The notes under the pieces: generated by a model
The model's database searches: none
What the model was told of the DNA's origin: nothing
The model's input: only the letters and a program-made list of their open reading frames with translations
Shown: positions 17,742 to 26,856 of the stretch, piece by piece
Position numbering within the stretch: the first letter of the stretch is position 1
How the letters are laid out: each line of letters begins with the position of its first letter
Assembly (NCBI RefSeq): GCF_000759345.1
Contig: NZ_JPZL01000001.1
Coordinates: 310,001 to 374,000, forward strand
Reading direction: 5' to 3'
DNA from: Litchfieldella xinjiangensis
GTDB taxonomy: Bacteria > Pseudomonadota > Gammaproteobacteria > Pseudomonadales > Halomonadaceae
Length of the DNA stretch: 64,000 bases
Translations under genes and position numbers: made by a program

Positions 17742-19006
17742 GTCAGTTCACCAAAAGGTTGTATGGTAACCACCTCGCCGAGATCGACCCCTTCACGGTC
17801 GGCGGTGATCACGATCAAACAGTTTGCCGCCACCATGGACGACAGGATTCCCGATCCCTGGCGACCGGTACTGCGCACGTGAAGCTGGCCTGACTCATCA
17901 CAATGATAGACGCCACGCAGGAAATCCACGCGACCGCGGCGGCTTGCCAAGGGCTCGTCGGCAATCGCACTCAGCCGGGGATTCGACCAGCCGCACTCGC
18001 CTTGCATGTGCCTCAACATGGGCTGCACGAACTGCAGAAATGTCACCATGACCGCGACCGGATTGCCCGGCAGGCCGAAGAAAGGAATGCCGCGTTTTCC
18101 CAGCTGTCCGAAGGCCAGCGGTCTTCCCGGGCGAATGGCGATGCGCCAGAATCCCAGGTCACCGGCTTCCGTGAGTACGTGACGAACCCAGTCCGCCTGA
18201 CCGACGGAGACGCCGCCACTGGTGATCAATAAATCGGCGGTTTCGGCCGCTCTCGTTACCCCTTCCCGGATCCGTTGAGGATCGTCGGGCAGTATTCCGA
18301 GATCATCGATGTCACAACCGAGCCGTTCCAGCAGCCCACGTATCGAAAAACGATTGGCGTCGTAGATACCCGCCCCAGGGAGGGCCTCACCAGGGGCCGC
18401 GACTTCGTCGCCAGTGGAAAATAGCGCTACCCGTGGGCGGCGATGCACTCGAACCGCTGCCACGCCGAGCGATGCCAGTAGCCCTTGATGCTGAGGACGA
18501 AGCCGTGTTCCACGCGAAAGCGCCAGTTGCCCGCGGGCGACATCCTCCCCGGCGTGTCTAACGTTTTGTCCCTGGCGCACCGTATCGGGTTGTTGGATCC
18601 CCACCCAAGTGCCTTCATCCTCGGCAACGAACTCAAGTTGCTCGCTCATGATTACCGTATCAGTTCCCGGGGGCAATGGCGCACCGGTGGTTATCGCCAC
18701 TGCGGTGCCACGGGGCACCGACTCGGAGTACCCGTGCCCCGCCAAGGACTCTCCGACGAGTGGCCATCGCTCGGGGCCGGCATCCTCGCGCGTCGGCCAT
18801 GCAAGCGCAATCCCGTCCATCGCGGCATTGGTATTCTGCGGCACGTCCAGGGTGGAGCGGACGTCCTCGGCCAGGATGCGTCCCTGCGATGCTTCGAGGG
18901 GACAGGCTTCGTCGCCCAGCGCAGCAGGCGTGAACTGATCGAGTGCCGCCAATGCTTCTTCGAGGGAAAGCATGCGCTCGCCAAGATCGAAACAGGAGAG
19001 GCTCAT
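17738..19006 (-). CDS. moeA: Molybdopterin molybdenumtransferase MoeA
   Basis: MoeA inserts molybdate into adenylated molybdopterin. This 422-residue protein starts with [11 protein letters not shown], and has [10 protein letters not shown] near residue 60. The active-site stretch GDEVAAPGE is near 213, the [13 protein letters not shown] motif near 265, and [14 protein letters not shown] near 310, all family hallmarks. It is fourth from the end of the leftward cofactor operon and overlaps both neighbours by four bases. Confidence 0.95.
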   Translation of the reverse strand: MSLSCFDLGERMLSLEEALAALDQFTPAALGDEACPLEASQGRILAEDVRSTLDVPQNTNAAMDGIALAWPTREDAGPERWPLVGESLAGHGYSESVPRGTAVAITTGAPLPPGTDTVIMSEQLEFVAEDEGTWVGIQQPDTVRQGQNVRHAGEDVARGQLALSRGTRLRPQHQGLLASLGVAAVRVHRRPRVALFSTGDEVAAPGEALPGAGIYDANRFSIRGLLERLGCDIDDLGILPDDPQRIREGVTRAAETADLLITSGGVSVGQADWVRHVLTEAGDLGFWRIAIRPGRPLAFGQLGKRGIPFFGLPGNPVAVMVTFLQFVQPMLRHMQGECGWSNPRLSAIADEPLASRRGRVDFLRGVYHCDESGQLHVRSTGRQGSGILSSMVAANCLIVITADREGVDLGEVVTIQPFGELT

Positions 19007-19593
19007 GGTCGGCTTGCTCCGTCACGGGGTAAGGTCATGTGTGACCAGCGTCGCGGCCAATCGGCAATCCAGTCGGCGATGGCATCGATATCGTCGAGGT
19101 CGAGCCTATCGACGCCAACCGGTAGCGTCAGGGTCTCGTCGCCCGGCAAGGCGACAGCGCGTATCCAATCATCTTCCATGACGCGTAGTGGCTTGCCTAC
19201 CGCCTTGCGGTAGAGTTCCAGCTTAGGTAATGGCCAAGCCTTGAAGCCTTCCACCAGCACCAGGTCGGGTGTTAAAGGACGAACCTGATCGACGAGCATG
19301 GCGAGGTCGGCCTCTTCCTGGTCGGGCGTCTCCATCATCAAAGCCAAGCGTGCCCTGGAGGCGATAAGGATCGGCGTCGCGCCCGCCTCACGCAGGCGGT
19401 GGCTATCCTTGCCGGGTTGGTCGACATCGAAACTGTGGTGGGCATGCTTGATCACGGCGACCTTCAGGCCCCGGCTGCGCAATCTCGGCAATAGCGCTTC
19501 CAGTAACGTCGTCTTGCCTGTGCCACTCCACGCCGCGATACCGAGCAATGGCAAAGTCTCGCCGTCGAGGTCAAGCGTAAAAGGGGTTGTCAT
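19003..19593 (-). CDS. mobB: Molybdopterin-guanine dinucleotide biosynthesis adaptor MobB
   Basis: MobB is a GTP-binding partner of MobA. The P-loop GIAAWSGTGKTTLLEAL lies near the N-terminus of this 196-residue product, followed by KVAVIKHAHHSFDVDQPGKD, which matches MobB precisely. I chose the Met at 19593, where ATGA overlaps the mobA stop, in keeping with the rest of the operon. A Met three codons earlier is equally possible, and an upstream Met at 19704 would run deep into mobA. Confidence 0.92.
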   Translation of the reverse strand: MTTPFTLDLDGETLPLLGIAAWSGTGKTTLLEALLPRLRSRGLKVAVIKHAHHSFDVDQPGKDSHRLREAGATPILIASRARLALMMETPDQEEADLAMLVDQVRPLTPDLVLVEGFKAWPLPKLELYRKAVGKPLRVMEDDWIRAVALPGDETLTLPVGVDRLDLDDIDAIADWIADWPRRWSHMTLPRDGASRP

Positions 19594-20177
19594 TGCGTCC
19601 ATTGCCGTTCCAGTCGTGCCTTGTCCTGCTCGGTATTCAGATTGGCGAAGCCCATCGGACAATCGCTGAAGTCCACCTCGCATAGCGCGTGTCTGGCGTA
19701 CCAACGATCGATCTTGCGCTCGCCTTCCGCCAGCGCCGCGCCCAGGTCATCGACCAGGCTCCGACGAATCAGGGCCACCACGGGGTGGGCTCGCTCACCA
19801 TCGTGGGCCATGGCGATGTCGTGATTCCCCAGGCCAGCAGCGAGCCTGGGTACCAGATCATCGGGTAAAACCGGGCTATCACAAGGTACCACGACCACCC
19901 AAGGCGTTCGGGCCAAGGTCAAGCCTGTCCAGATACCCATCAAGGGTCCTTGGTAGCCACCTTCAATGTCGGCCACGACGCGCGCGCCACGACCAGAATA
20001 CTCGTCGTGGCTACGATTGGCATTGATCAGGATCTCGTTTACGTAAGGTCGTAGCCGATGCAAGGCATGCTCGATCAACGGCACATCGGCGAACATTTCC
20101 AACCCCTTGTCCCGGCCGCCCATCCGTCGCCCCTGCCCTCCCGCCAGGACCAGGCCGGTCATTTGCTCTGCCTGCAT
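19590..20177 (-). CDS. mobA: Molybdenum cofactor guanylyltransferase MobA
   Basis: MobA attaches GMP to molybdopterin to make the MGD cofactor used by DMSO-reductase-family enzymes. The nucleotidyltransferase motif LVLAGGQGRRMGGRDKGL is at the N-terminus and VVPCDSPVLP carries the metal-binding Asp. Length is 195 residues from the Met at 20177, preceded by GGAGAG. It is the first gene of the six-gene operon. In the 250 bp upstream I see no molybdenum-cofactor riboswitch. Confidence 0.93.
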   Translation of the reverse strand: MQAEQMTGLVLAGGQGRRMGGRDKGLEMFADVPLIEHALHRLRPYVNEILINANRSHDEYSGRGARVVADIEGGYQGPLMGIWTGLTLARTPWVVVVPCDSPVLPDDLVPRLAAGLGNHDIAMAHDGERAHPVVALIRRSLVDDLGAALAEGERKIDRWYARHALCEVDFSDCPMGFANLNTEQDKARLERQWTQ

Positions 20178-20366
20178 AGCTCTCCACATCGCACGGTTCG
20201 AGAAACGGTCTTCACCAAAGTGGTTCAAGCGGTCAAACAATCTTCTCAAGCCTAACGTATCGAGAACCTGCCTCACACCGCCAAGCACCTGAAACGAGGC
20301 GAAAGTTACGACACATTAGCGTTCGCTCGGGTTATGCTCACGCACATCAGGCGGCATGACATCGTT

Positions 20367-20404
20367 AGCGCCCCGCCTTCTTTCTCAGTTGGCGGCGGGG
20401 CGCT
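20367..20404. terminator. Strong GC stem-loop downstream of uraA
   Basis: AGCGCCCCGCC (20367-20377) pairs perfectly with GGCGGGGCGCT (20394-20404). It sits 27 bp past the uraA stop and upstream of the cofactor operon. Neither strand has a good T-run, so it may be a terminator-like or mRNA-stabilising hairpin rather than a canonical terminator. Confidence 0.5.
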
Positions 20405-20430
20405 GCATCACCGCTAGCCGAGCGATAAGC

Positions 20431-21678
20431 TCACTCGCCTTCCTTGGCTGGGGGGAGCAGCCAGTTAAGTGCAATCCCCACCAGGGCTGCCAGGCTCACG
20501 CCCTGGAGAACGAACTGACCGCCGCCGATCTGCATGCCGCCAATGCCGAACACCAGTATCAACGAAACCACCACCAGGTTGCGTGGCGCCGTCAGCGAGT
20601 GCCCGGCACGCACCAGTGTATTCATGCCCACCACCGCGATCGAACCGAACAGCAACGTCATGATTCCCCCCATGACCGGACCGGGAATGGTCTGCAGCAA
20701 GGCTCCGAGTTTGGCGACAAAAGCCAGCACGACGGCAAAGATGGCGGCAATGACCATGATCATCGGATTGAACGCGCGGGTCAGCGTCACGGCCCCGGTG
20801 ACTTCCGAATACGTCGTATTGGGCGGGCCCCCGAAAAGCGCGGCGACCATGGTTGCCAGACCATCGCCCAGCAAGGTGCGATGGAGCCCAGGCGACTGCA
20901 GATAGTTCTTACGGGTTACCGAGCCGATGGCGACCATATCGCCGATATGCTCCACGGCGGGGGCAATGGCTACAGGGATCATGAACAGGATCGCCGCCCA
21001 ATGAAAACTCGGGGCAACGAAATTGGGCAGCTCCACCCACCCGGCTTCCGTAATGGGCGTGAAGTCGACCACGCCCATCAACAGCGCCAAGAGATAGCCG
21101 GTGACGATACCACCCATAATGGGGACCAGCCTGAGAACCCCCCGGCCGAAAACCGCCAACACCAATGTGACCAGCAGGCTCGACATCGATAACACGATGG
21201 CTTGGCCATAACCGATGTTCTCGCTGGTTTCCCCGGTAGCCATGCTGACAGCCACGGGGGCCAGCGCGAGGCCGATCACCATGATCACCGGCCCCACCAC
21301 GACAGCCGGCAATAGACGGTTCAGCCAGCCCGTGCCTTTCAGGCGCACTACTTGCGACATGATGACGTAGACGAGCCCCGCCGCCATCAGCCCGCCGAGC
21401 GTCGCCGAAACCCCGAAGTTGGCGACCGAGCCCTGAATCGGCGCGATGAAGGCGAAGGACGAAGCCAAAAAGACCGGCACACTCTGCCGGGTGATGGCGT
21501 GGAATACCAGTGTGCCGGCCCCCGCCGTGAACAGGGCCACGCTGGGATCGAGGCCCGTAAGTAGCGGAACCAGCACCAACGCGCCAAACGCCACGAAGAG
21601 CATCTGCGCCCCGGTCAGTATGGTTCTCGGCCAGGAGGTAATCGACCCGCTAGGCACCGATGCGGACGAGTCTGTCAT
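20431..21678 (-). CDS. uraA: Uracil:proton symporter / uracil-xanthine permease
   Basis: This NCS2-family nucleobase permease of about 415 residues has many membrane segments (for example MLFVAFGALVLVPLLTGL and VVGPVIMVIGLALAPVAV). The signature of the uracil branch, FGGPPNTTYSEVTGAVTLTR, includes the conserved Glu. It would import uracil for the phosphoribosyltransferase Upp encoded immediately upstream on the same strand. The Met at 21678 has a GGAGAAT ribosome site; an earlier in-frame Met lies inside the upp terminator hairpin. Confidence 0.92.
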   Translation of the reverse strand: MTDSSASVPSGSITSWPRTILTGAQMLFVAFGALVLVPLLTGLDPSVALFTAGAGTLVFHAITRQSVPVFLASSFAFIAPIQGSVANFGVSATLGGLMAAGLVYVIMSQVVRLKGTGWLNRLLPAVVVGPVIMVIGLALAPVAVSMATGETSENIGYGQAIVLSMSSLLVTLVLAVFGRGVLRLVPIMGGIVTGYLLALLMGVVDFTPITEAGWVELPNFVAPSFHWAAILFMIPVAIAPAVEHIGDMVAIGSVTRKNYLQSPGLHRTLLGDGLATMVAALFGGPPNTTYSEVTGAVTLTRAFNPMIMVIAAIFAVVLAFVAKLGALLQTIPGPVMGGIMTLLFGSIAVVGMNTLVRAGHSLTAPRNLVVVSLILVFGIGGMQIGGGQFVLQGVSLAALVGIALNWLLPPAKEGE

Positions 21679-21712
21679 TGCTTTATTCTCCGTTATGGTT
21701 GCATTGCCTGCG

Positions 21713-21748
21713 CAAAAAAAAGCCCCTGCCGTCAAAGACGAAAGGGGC
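21713..21748 (-). terminator. Intrinsic terminator / attenuator between upp and uraA
   Basis: Read leftward, GCCCCT and AGGGGC form the base of a hairpin extended by GTC/GAC and followed by eight T. It lies 20-55 bp past the upp stop and 35 bp before the uraA start, so it probably makes uraA expression lower than or separate from upp. Confidence 0.85.
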
Positions 21749-21767
21749 GGTTGTCATGAAGATTGTA

Positions 21768-22397
21768 TCATCGGGTGCCGAAAATCTTGTCGCCGGCATC
21801 ACCCAGGCCGGGCACGATGTAGCCGTTCTCGTCGAGGCGCTCATCGATGGCCGCGGTATAGATCTCCACCTCGGGATAGGCCTCCTGCACGCGCTTGATC
21901 CCTTCCGGCGCCGCAACCAGCACGATCACCTTCATCAAGGGGCAGCCACGCGCCTTCAGCATATCCAGGGTTGCTACCATCGACCCTCCCGTCGCCAGCA
22001 TCGGATCGATGACGATGGCCAGGCGCTCGTCGAGGTCATTGGTAAATTTCTCGAAATACGGCACCGGCTCGAGGGTTTCCTCGTTGCGGTAGAGCCCAAC
22101 GACACTGATGCGCGCGCTGGGAATTAGGTCGGTGACCCCATCGAGCATGCCCAGGCCGGCACGCAGTATGGGGACGATGGTGACTTTCTTGCCCTTGAGA
22201 AGCTCGACGGGAACCGGCTTGCCACTCCACCCCTCTATCGTGGTGGCCTGCACTTCGAGATCCTGCGTGGCTTCGTAGGTCAGCAGCTTGGCCACTTCTC
22301 CCGCCAACTCGCGAAAGCTCTTGGTGCTGATATCAGCGGCTCGCATCAACCCCAGCTTGTGCTTGACCAGGGGATGGTTGATGGCGTGGACGCTCAT
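21768..22397 (-). CDS. upp: Uracil phosphoribosyltransferase
   Basis: Upp makes UMP from uracil and PRPP. The 209-residue protein has [14 protein letters not shown] near residue 78, the PRPP loop [20 protein letters not shown] near 131, and the C-terminal uracil-binding [15 protein letters not shown]. All are textbook features and length is standard. It precedes uraA, forming a uracil uptake and salvage pair. Confidence 0.97.
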   Translation of the reverse strand: MSVHAINHPLVKHKLGLMRAADISTKSFRELAGEVAKLLTYEATQDLEVQATTIEGWSGKPVPVELLKGKKVTIVPILRAGLGMLDGVTDLIPSARISVVGLYRNEETLEPVPYFEKFTNDLDERLAIVIDPMLATGGSMVATLDMLKARGCPLMKVIVLVAAPEGIKRVQEAYPEVEIYTAAIDERLDENGYIVPGLGDAGDKIFGTR

Positions 22398-22502
22398 GGC
22401 GATGGCCCTCGATTCGGTGGAGGTTAAGTGCCACCGGCACCGGGATCACCGGAGCGGGCGGGCATAAATTGCGCGCTATTCTAGCTTGATCGTGCGTTCA
22501 AG

Positions 22503-23201
22503 TTAAGGCCGCTCCGGACCTGGCTCGGCGGGCAGTTGCCAATCCACCGGCGCCCTTCCCTGCGAGACCAGAAATTCATTGGCCCGCGAAAAGTGGTGAT
22601 TGCCAAAAAAACCACGATGAGCGGAAAGGGGTGACGGATGCGGTGACTCGAGGACTAGATGACGATCGGTATCGACCAATGCCTTCTTCTGGCGGGCATG
22701 GCTACCCCAGAGCAGGAACACGCTGGGCTCTGCATGCGCATTGACGACCTCGATGGCCCGGTCGGTGAAACGCTCCCACCCCTTGCCGCGATGCGAACCT
22801 GCGTTGCCCTGTTCGACGGTCAGCGAGGTATTGAGCAGCAGCACCCCCTGGCGCGCCCAGGGTTCGAGAAAGCCGTGCGATACCGGTGCAACACCCAGAT
22901 CCTGGGCGAGCTCCTTGTAGACGTTCTGCAACGAGGGGGGCGCGGGGATGCCCGGGCGCACCGAGAAGCACAGGCCGTGAGCCTGGCGAGGACCGTGATA
23001 AGGATCCTGCCCCAGGATCACCACCCTGACCTGCTCGACGGGGGTGAGTTCGAAGGCACGGAACCAGTCCGACGAGTGCGGGTAGACGATCTTGTGCGCC
23101 GCCTTTTCCTGCGCCAGGAACTGACGCAACTCCTGCATGTAGGGCGCCTCGAACTCGGCGCCCAGATAACGGTTCCAACTCGTGGGTAGCGGCGATGCCA
23201 T
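22503..23201 (-). CDS. ung: Uracil-DNA glycosylase
   Basis: Ung excises uracil from DNA in base-excision repair. The active-site motif [22 protein letters not shown] carries the catalytic Asp. The DNA-intercalation loop [17 protein letters not shown] contains the catalytic His and is near the C-terminus. Length is 232 residues. It is the last gene of a leftward series permease-apt-gpt-ung with short gaps (12 bp to gpt). Confidence 0.97.
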   Translation of the reverse strand: MASPLPTSWNRYLGAEFEAPYMQELRQFLAQEKAAHKIVYPHSSDWFRAFELTPVEQVRVVILGQDPYHGPRQAHGLCFSVRPGIPAPPSLQNVYKELAQDLGVAPVSHGFLEPWARQGVLLLNTSLTVEQGNAGSHRGKGWERFTDRAIEVVNAHAEPSVFLLWGSHARQKKALVDTDRHLVLESPHPSPLSAHRGFFGNHHFSRANEFLVSQGRAPVDWQLPAEPGPERP

Positions 23202-23213
23202 TGCCCTCGCTCC

Positions 23214-23702
23214 TCAGGGTGTCTGGCTGCGGACCTGATCGACCAGGGGTTCGACATAGGCAATGCCCATGTCCCAGGGAAACTGGATCCAGCAGTCCTG
23301 GGCGACCTCCGTCAGGCATTGATCGACGAGAGGGCGGCCTTCCGGCTTGGCATAGATCGTGACGAAGTGTGCCTTGGGCAGCATCTCGCGGACGGCGCGA
23401 GCTGTCTTGCCGGTATCCACCAGGTCGTCGACCATCAGCCAACCGTCGCCATCGTGGTCGACTCCTTTCATTACGTCGAGGCCGCCCTGCTCCTTGTGCT
23501 CGTAACTCTTGATGCACACGGTATCGATCAGCCGCACATTGAGCTCGCGAGCGATCAGCGCGGCGGGTATCAACCCACCCCGGGTGATGGCGACGATACC
23601 CTTGAAGTCGCGTTCCACCAATTGGTGGCACAGGGCACGGACGTCACGGTGAAGCTGGTCCCATGACACGGTGAAGTGCTGCTGATAGCGATTGGCGCTC
23701 AT
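23214..23702 (-). CDS. gpt: Xanthine-guanine phosphoribosyltransferase
   Basis: This type I phosphoribosyltransferase of 162 residues has the PRPP motif [18 protein letters not shown] and the N-terminal [21 protein letters not shown], as in E. coli Gpt. It converts xanthine and guanine to XMP and GMP. It lies between apt and ung on the same strand, in a salvage operon fed by the upstream NCS2 permease. Confidence 0.93.
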   Translation of the reverse strand: MSANRYQQHFTVSWDQLHRDVRALCHQLVERDFKGIVAITRGGLIPAALIARELNVRLIDTVCIKSYEHKEQGGLDVMKGVDHDGDGWLMVDDLVDTGKTARAVREMLPKAHFVTIYAKPEGRPLVDQCLTEVAQDCWIQFPWDMGIAYVEPLVDQVRSQTP

Positions 23703-23738
23703 GTCGTGATTACCGATAGGCCTGGAGGAAGACGAGGA

Positions 23739-24284
23739 TCACTCGTCTTCGGTAAAGGTACACACCGCAAAGACGCTATGGCCAGCGTCGCGGAGCTTCT
23801 GCGAGCCACCCAGATCGGGCAGGTCGATGATGGTGGCCGTTTCCACTACATGTCCCCCGCTGCGGGTGATCAGCTTGGCGGCTGCCAGCATGGTACCGCC
23901 GGTGGCGATCAGGTCATCCATGACCAGGATGCGATCGCCCTCGCGAAACGCATCCGAGTGCAACTCGACCTCGGCCTGGCCATACTCCAGCGTGTACGTT
24001 TCGCTGATGGTCCTGAACGGCAACTTGCCCTTCTTTCGCACCGGCACGAAGCTGCAGCCGAGTTCGTAGGCCAATGGCGCCCCGATGATGAAGCCACGCG
24101 CATCGATGGCGGCGATGGCGTTGAGTTCCATCTCCTGATAACGATGCACGAAACTGTCGATCAGCTTGCGGAAGGCGGCACTGTTCTGCAGAAGCGGCGT
24201 GATGTCACGGAAATTGACCCCCGGCTGCGGCCAGTCGGGGACGGTACGAATGACGGACTTGATATAGTCGCCGTATATGCTCAT
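23739..24284 (-). CDS. apt: Adenine phosphoribosyltransferase
   Basis: Apt makes AMP from adenine and PRPP. The 181-residue protein has [28 protein letters not shown] and the PRPP loop [19 protein letters not shown]. It starts 7 bp after the permease stop and precedes gpt. Confidence 0.96.
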   Translation of the reverse strand: MSIYGDYIKSVIRTVPDWPQPGVNFRDITPLLQNSAAFRKLIDSFVHRYQEMELNAIAAIDARGFIIGAPLAYELGCSFVPVRKKGKLPFRTISETYTLEYGQAEVELHSDAFREGDRILVMDDLIATGGTMLAAAKLITRSGGHVVETATIIDLPDLGGSQKLRDAGHSVFAVCTFTEDE

Positions 24285-24291
24285 CGGAATC

Positions 24292-25596
24292 TCAATCCAG
24301 GAACAGGTATTTCAGTAGAAACAGAATGGCCAGGACTACCACTGCCGGGTTGAGATCGCTAAAGCGGCCGGACAGCGCCTTGATCGCAACGTAGCTGATG
24401 AAGCCTAGCGCAATCCCTTCGGCAATGGAGAACGTCAGCGGCATGGCCAATGCAGCGATCAGAACCGGGGCGGCGTCAGTGACGTCGTCCCAATTGGCAT
24501 GCGCCAGGCTGCCCGCCATGAGCACGGCAACATAGAGCAGCGCCCCGGCGGTGGCGTAAGCGGGAATCGAGCCGGCCAACGGGGCGAAGAACAGGCTCAC
24601 CAGGAATAGGATGGCGACGACCACGGCGGTCAGACCGGTGCGCCCCCCGGCGGCGATACCCGAGGCGCTCTCGATATAGCTGGTGGTTGTCGAGGTACCC
24701 AATACGGCACCGGTCATGGAGGCCGTGCTGTCGGCCATCAGGGCATTCTTCAGACGCGGCAGCTTGCCTTGCTTGTCGAGAAGTCCACCACGCTGCGCCA
24801 CACCGATCAGGGTGCCCGAGGTATCGAACAGGTCGACGAACAGGAAGGCGAAGATCACGCTGATCATTGCGACATCCAGCGCACCGACGACATCCATGGC
24901 AAGGAAGGTGGGAGCGATCGATGGCGGCATGGAAACGATGCCGCCATATTCGTTATGTCCAAGGATCATGGCCACGATGGAAACGCCCAGGATGCCGATC
25001 ATTACCGCGCCGGTCACCCGCAGGTGCGAAAGCGCAGCGATGGCGAAGAAGCCTACCAGAGCGTAAATGGCCGATGGCTGTGCAATGGTGCCAAGCGACA
25101 CCAGGGTGGCGGGGTTGTCCACTACAATGCCGGCATTCTGCAGGGCAATCATGGCCAGAAACAGGCCGATACCGGCAGCGATGCCCAAGCGCAGAGAATG
25201 TGGGATCGAGTTGATGATCCACTCCCGCACCTTGAAGATACTCAGCAGGAAAAAGGTCACGCCGGACAGGAAGACCGCACCCAAGGCCGCTTCCCAGGTG
25301 TAACCCATCCCCATGACGACCCCGTAAGTAAAGAACGCGTTGAGCCCCATGCCAGGCGCCAATGCGATGGGGTAGTTAGCCCATAACCCCATGATCAAGC
25401 AACCCAGCGCGGCAGCAAGACAGGTCGCGACGAATACCGCGCCATAATCCATCCCGGTCTCGGAGAGAATGCTGGGGTTGACGAAGATGATGTAGGCCAT
25501 GGTCAGGAAGGTGGTGATCCCGGCAATGACCTCGGTACGAACATTGGTATTGTGTTCGGCGAGCTTGAAATGGTTCTCGAGGAAGCGTCTCAACAT
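24292..25596 (-). CDS. NCS2 purine permease (guanine/hypoxanthine type)
   Basis: This is a 434-residue proton symporter of the AzgA/GhxP branch. Its start, [32 protein letters not shown], and the motif [27 protein letters not shown] are diagnostic of that branch. About 12-14 membrane segments are visible. Guanine/hypoxanthine or adenine are the possible substrates; the following apt and gpt genes could use either. I use the Met at 25596; an upstream in-frame Met gives a 35-residue nonhydrophobic extension. The 231 bp upstream show no purine-riboswitch signature. Confidence 0.9.
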   Translation of the reverse strand: MLRRFLENHFKLAEHNTNVRTEVIAGITTFLTMAYIIFVNPSILSETGMDYGAVFVATCLAAALGCLIMGLWANYPIALAPGMGLNAFFTYGVVMGMGYTWEAALGAVFLSGVTFFLLSIFKVREWIINSIPHSLRLGIAAGIGLFLAMIALQNAGIVVDNPATLVSLGTIAQPSAIYALVGFFAIAALSHLRVTGAVMIGILGVSIVAMILGHNEYGGIVSMPPSIAPTFLAMDVVGALDVAMISVIFAFLFVDLFDTSGTLIGVAQRGGLLDKQGKLPRLKNALMADSTASMTGAVLGTSTTTSYIESASGIAAGGRTGLTAVVVAILFLVSLFFAPLAGSIPAYATAGALLYVAVLMAGSLAHANWDDVTDAAPVLIAALAMPLTFSIAEGIALGFISYVAIKALSGRFSDLNPAVVVLAILFLLKYLFLD

Positions 25597-25827
25597 CGGT
25601 TTCAGTCCTGCGCGTGGACGTAACGTCCTGGGGTGCGAGAAAGGCCGCACATGGTACCCAATGCCATCCCGTGACGCGAGATGAACTTGGCTGCCTGGCA
25701 ACCTGATCGGTTGTTATGTCTTATCTTGCGAGTGCTCACTGGATAAGCCCCAAGGTATAAGCAAGCACTGCGCCAGACCATGGTTTATCGCCAACGAAAA
25801 GTTGACGAAACGGTCAAGTGCCGCCCG

Positions 25828-26454
25828 CTATGTCAACCGGTCGGCCAGGACACGCTCCACCGTTTCGACTATGGCCTGGGTTTGCGGGTCAATCTCGATA
25901 TTGACCTCATCACCGGGCCGGCGCTCCGACAGATTGGTGCGCGCCAGCGTTTCGGGAATCAGGTTGACCGAAAAACGGGGCGGGACGCCTGCGGTGCGGT
26001 GAACCTCACCAATGGTCAGGCTGATACCATCCACACCGATGTATCCTTTATCGAAGAGAAAGCGGCCATAATCGGCAGGCACTTCGAACTGCAATCGACA
26101 GTTGTTGGGCGACTCTTCGCGGTTGACCAGCGTTGCCATGCACATTACATGGCCCGACATGGCATGGCCGCCGATTTCATCTCCAAAGCGGGCAGCGCGC
26201 TCCACATTGACGCAATCACCGACCTGAAGTGCACCAAGATTGGTCACGCGAAGCGTCTCACGCATCAAGTCGAAACTTACTCGCTCCCCTTCGATCGCGG
26301 TCACGGTGAGGCAGACCCCATTGTGCGCCACCGAGGCGCCGAGCGTCAGCCCTTCCCCCAATGCTCCGGGCATGGCAACGACATGCGTACGGAATTGCTC
26401 CTTTTCGATGATGGATACCACGGGCACCATGCCCTGAACGATGCCTGTAAACAT
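25828..26454 (-). CDS. ribE: Riboflavin synthase alpha chain
   Basis: The enzyme dismutates two 6,7-dimethyl-8-ribityllumazine to riboflavin. The 208-residue protein starts MFTGIVQGM and has two internally similar lumazine-binding halves: NGVCLTVTAIEGERVSFDLM in the first, DGISLTIGEVHRTAG in the second. GEIGGHAMSGHV-like DEIGGHAMSGHVMC links them. AAGGAGACACTC before the ATG is a good ribosome site. It is alone; no other rib gene and no recognisable FMN riboswitch is nearby. Confidence 0.95.
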   Translation of the reverse strand: MFTGIVQGMVPVVSIIEKEQFRTHVVAMPGALGEGLTLGASVAHNGVCLTVTAIEGERVSFDLMRETLRVTNLGALQVGDCVNVERAARFGDEIGGHAMSGHVMCMATLVNREESPNNCRLQFEVPADYGRFLFDKGYIGVDGISLTIGEVHRTAGVPPRFSVNLIPETLARTNLSERRPGDEVNIEIDPQTQAIVETVERVLADRLT

Positions 26455-26624
26455 GAGTGTCTCCTTGCGGCGCGTAGGCGCTCGAACAGGCGGCCAGTCT
26501 AGGCAAGGTGCCCTGGGCCGTCCATCCGGTCTGCTTGGCTATAGGTGTTTTTATCGTATGACGCCGCAGGCGTAAAAAGATAATCCTTTAATAGGACGAA
26601 ACTACCGCAACATGTGCGGCCACG

Positions 26625-26653
26625 TTGACACGCCCATCGGCGATGCCTACTAT
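26625..26653 (+). promoter_or_regulatory. Consensus sigma-70 promoter of the metNIQ leader
   Basis: TTGACA (26625-26630) and TACTAT (26648-26653) with an ideal 17-bp spacer. The predicted start near 26660 places the transcript's 5' end only a few bases before the SAM-II aptamer. Positions 26455-26624, between ribE and this promoter, hold only a small inverted repeat near 26561-26575. Confidence 0.85.
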
Positions 26654-26666
26654 TTGCGCTCATTAT

Positions 26667-26750
26667 CGAGGCGCCGATTTGTACCCGGATTGCGGGCGCC
26701 CTCGCCGCCCTGGCGTCATGCCTGGGCGGCGGGAAGTGCAGCTAAAAGGG
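26667..26750 (+). ncRNA. SAM-II riboswitch aptamer upstream of metNIQ
   Basis: The segment carries the SAM-II core in order. P1 is GGCGCC (26670-26675) with GGCGCC (26695-26700). Between them the loop reads GATTTG then CCCGGATTGC, matching the conserved GAUUU...CC...AUUGC. The invariant 3' strand is TGCAGCTAAAAGGG (26737-26750), which forms the H-type pseudoknot. The metX SAM-II reference RNA has GAUUUAACCGUAUUGC and UGUAGCUAAAAAGGG at these places. A hairpin is inserted in the second loop: CGCCGCCC (26703-26710) with GGGCGGCG (26724-26731), extended by GGC/GCC. SAM binding should repress methionine uptake. Comparison is from memory; a covariance-model search was not run. Confidence 0.88.
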
Positions 26751-26766
26751 TGTGTCCAGCGTTGAT

Positions 26767-26793
26767 GGCCACCCGCCAGGGTGGCCTTTTTTT
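26767..26793 (+). terminator. Intrinsic terminator in the metNIQ leader (expression platform)
   Basis: GGCCACCC, loop GCCA, GGGTGGCC, then seven T. It begins 17 nt after the SAM-II aptamer and 64 bp before metN. Its loop and 3' arm (26774-26785) can pair over 12 positions, one G-U, with 26704-26715 in the aptamer's inserted hairpin, giving a possible antiterminator. Confidence 0.92.
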
Positions 26794-26856
26794 CGTTCCA
26801 GCCACCGCTCGCCACGCCCGCCCCGGTGTCAACCGCCAAGCCGACGCGACAGGATC

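Noticed and set aside
20178-20430. Molybdenum cofactor riboswitch before mobA
   Set aside because: The expected conserved stem motifs are absent; only the 20367-20404 hairpin, which belongs to the uraA end, is present.
20356-21192. Long plus-strand frame antisense to uraA
   Set aside because: Composition is that of the shadow of a high-GC gene (His, Arg, Gln rich); the minus strand has a clear permease.
25597-25827. Purine riboswitch upstream of the NCS2 permease
   Set aside because: The leader lacks the conserved TATA...junction of purine riboswitches. Nothing convincing was seen.
26455-26600. FMN riboswitch upstream of ribE
   Set aside because: No RFN-element motifs are visible on the minus strand; only a short GC stem near 26561-26575.
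26752-26856. Extending metN to the GTG at 26752
   Set aside because: The extra 35 residues are encoded by the intrinsic terminator and its flank, have no family match, and the GTG lies one base from the possible AAAAGGG ribosome site.
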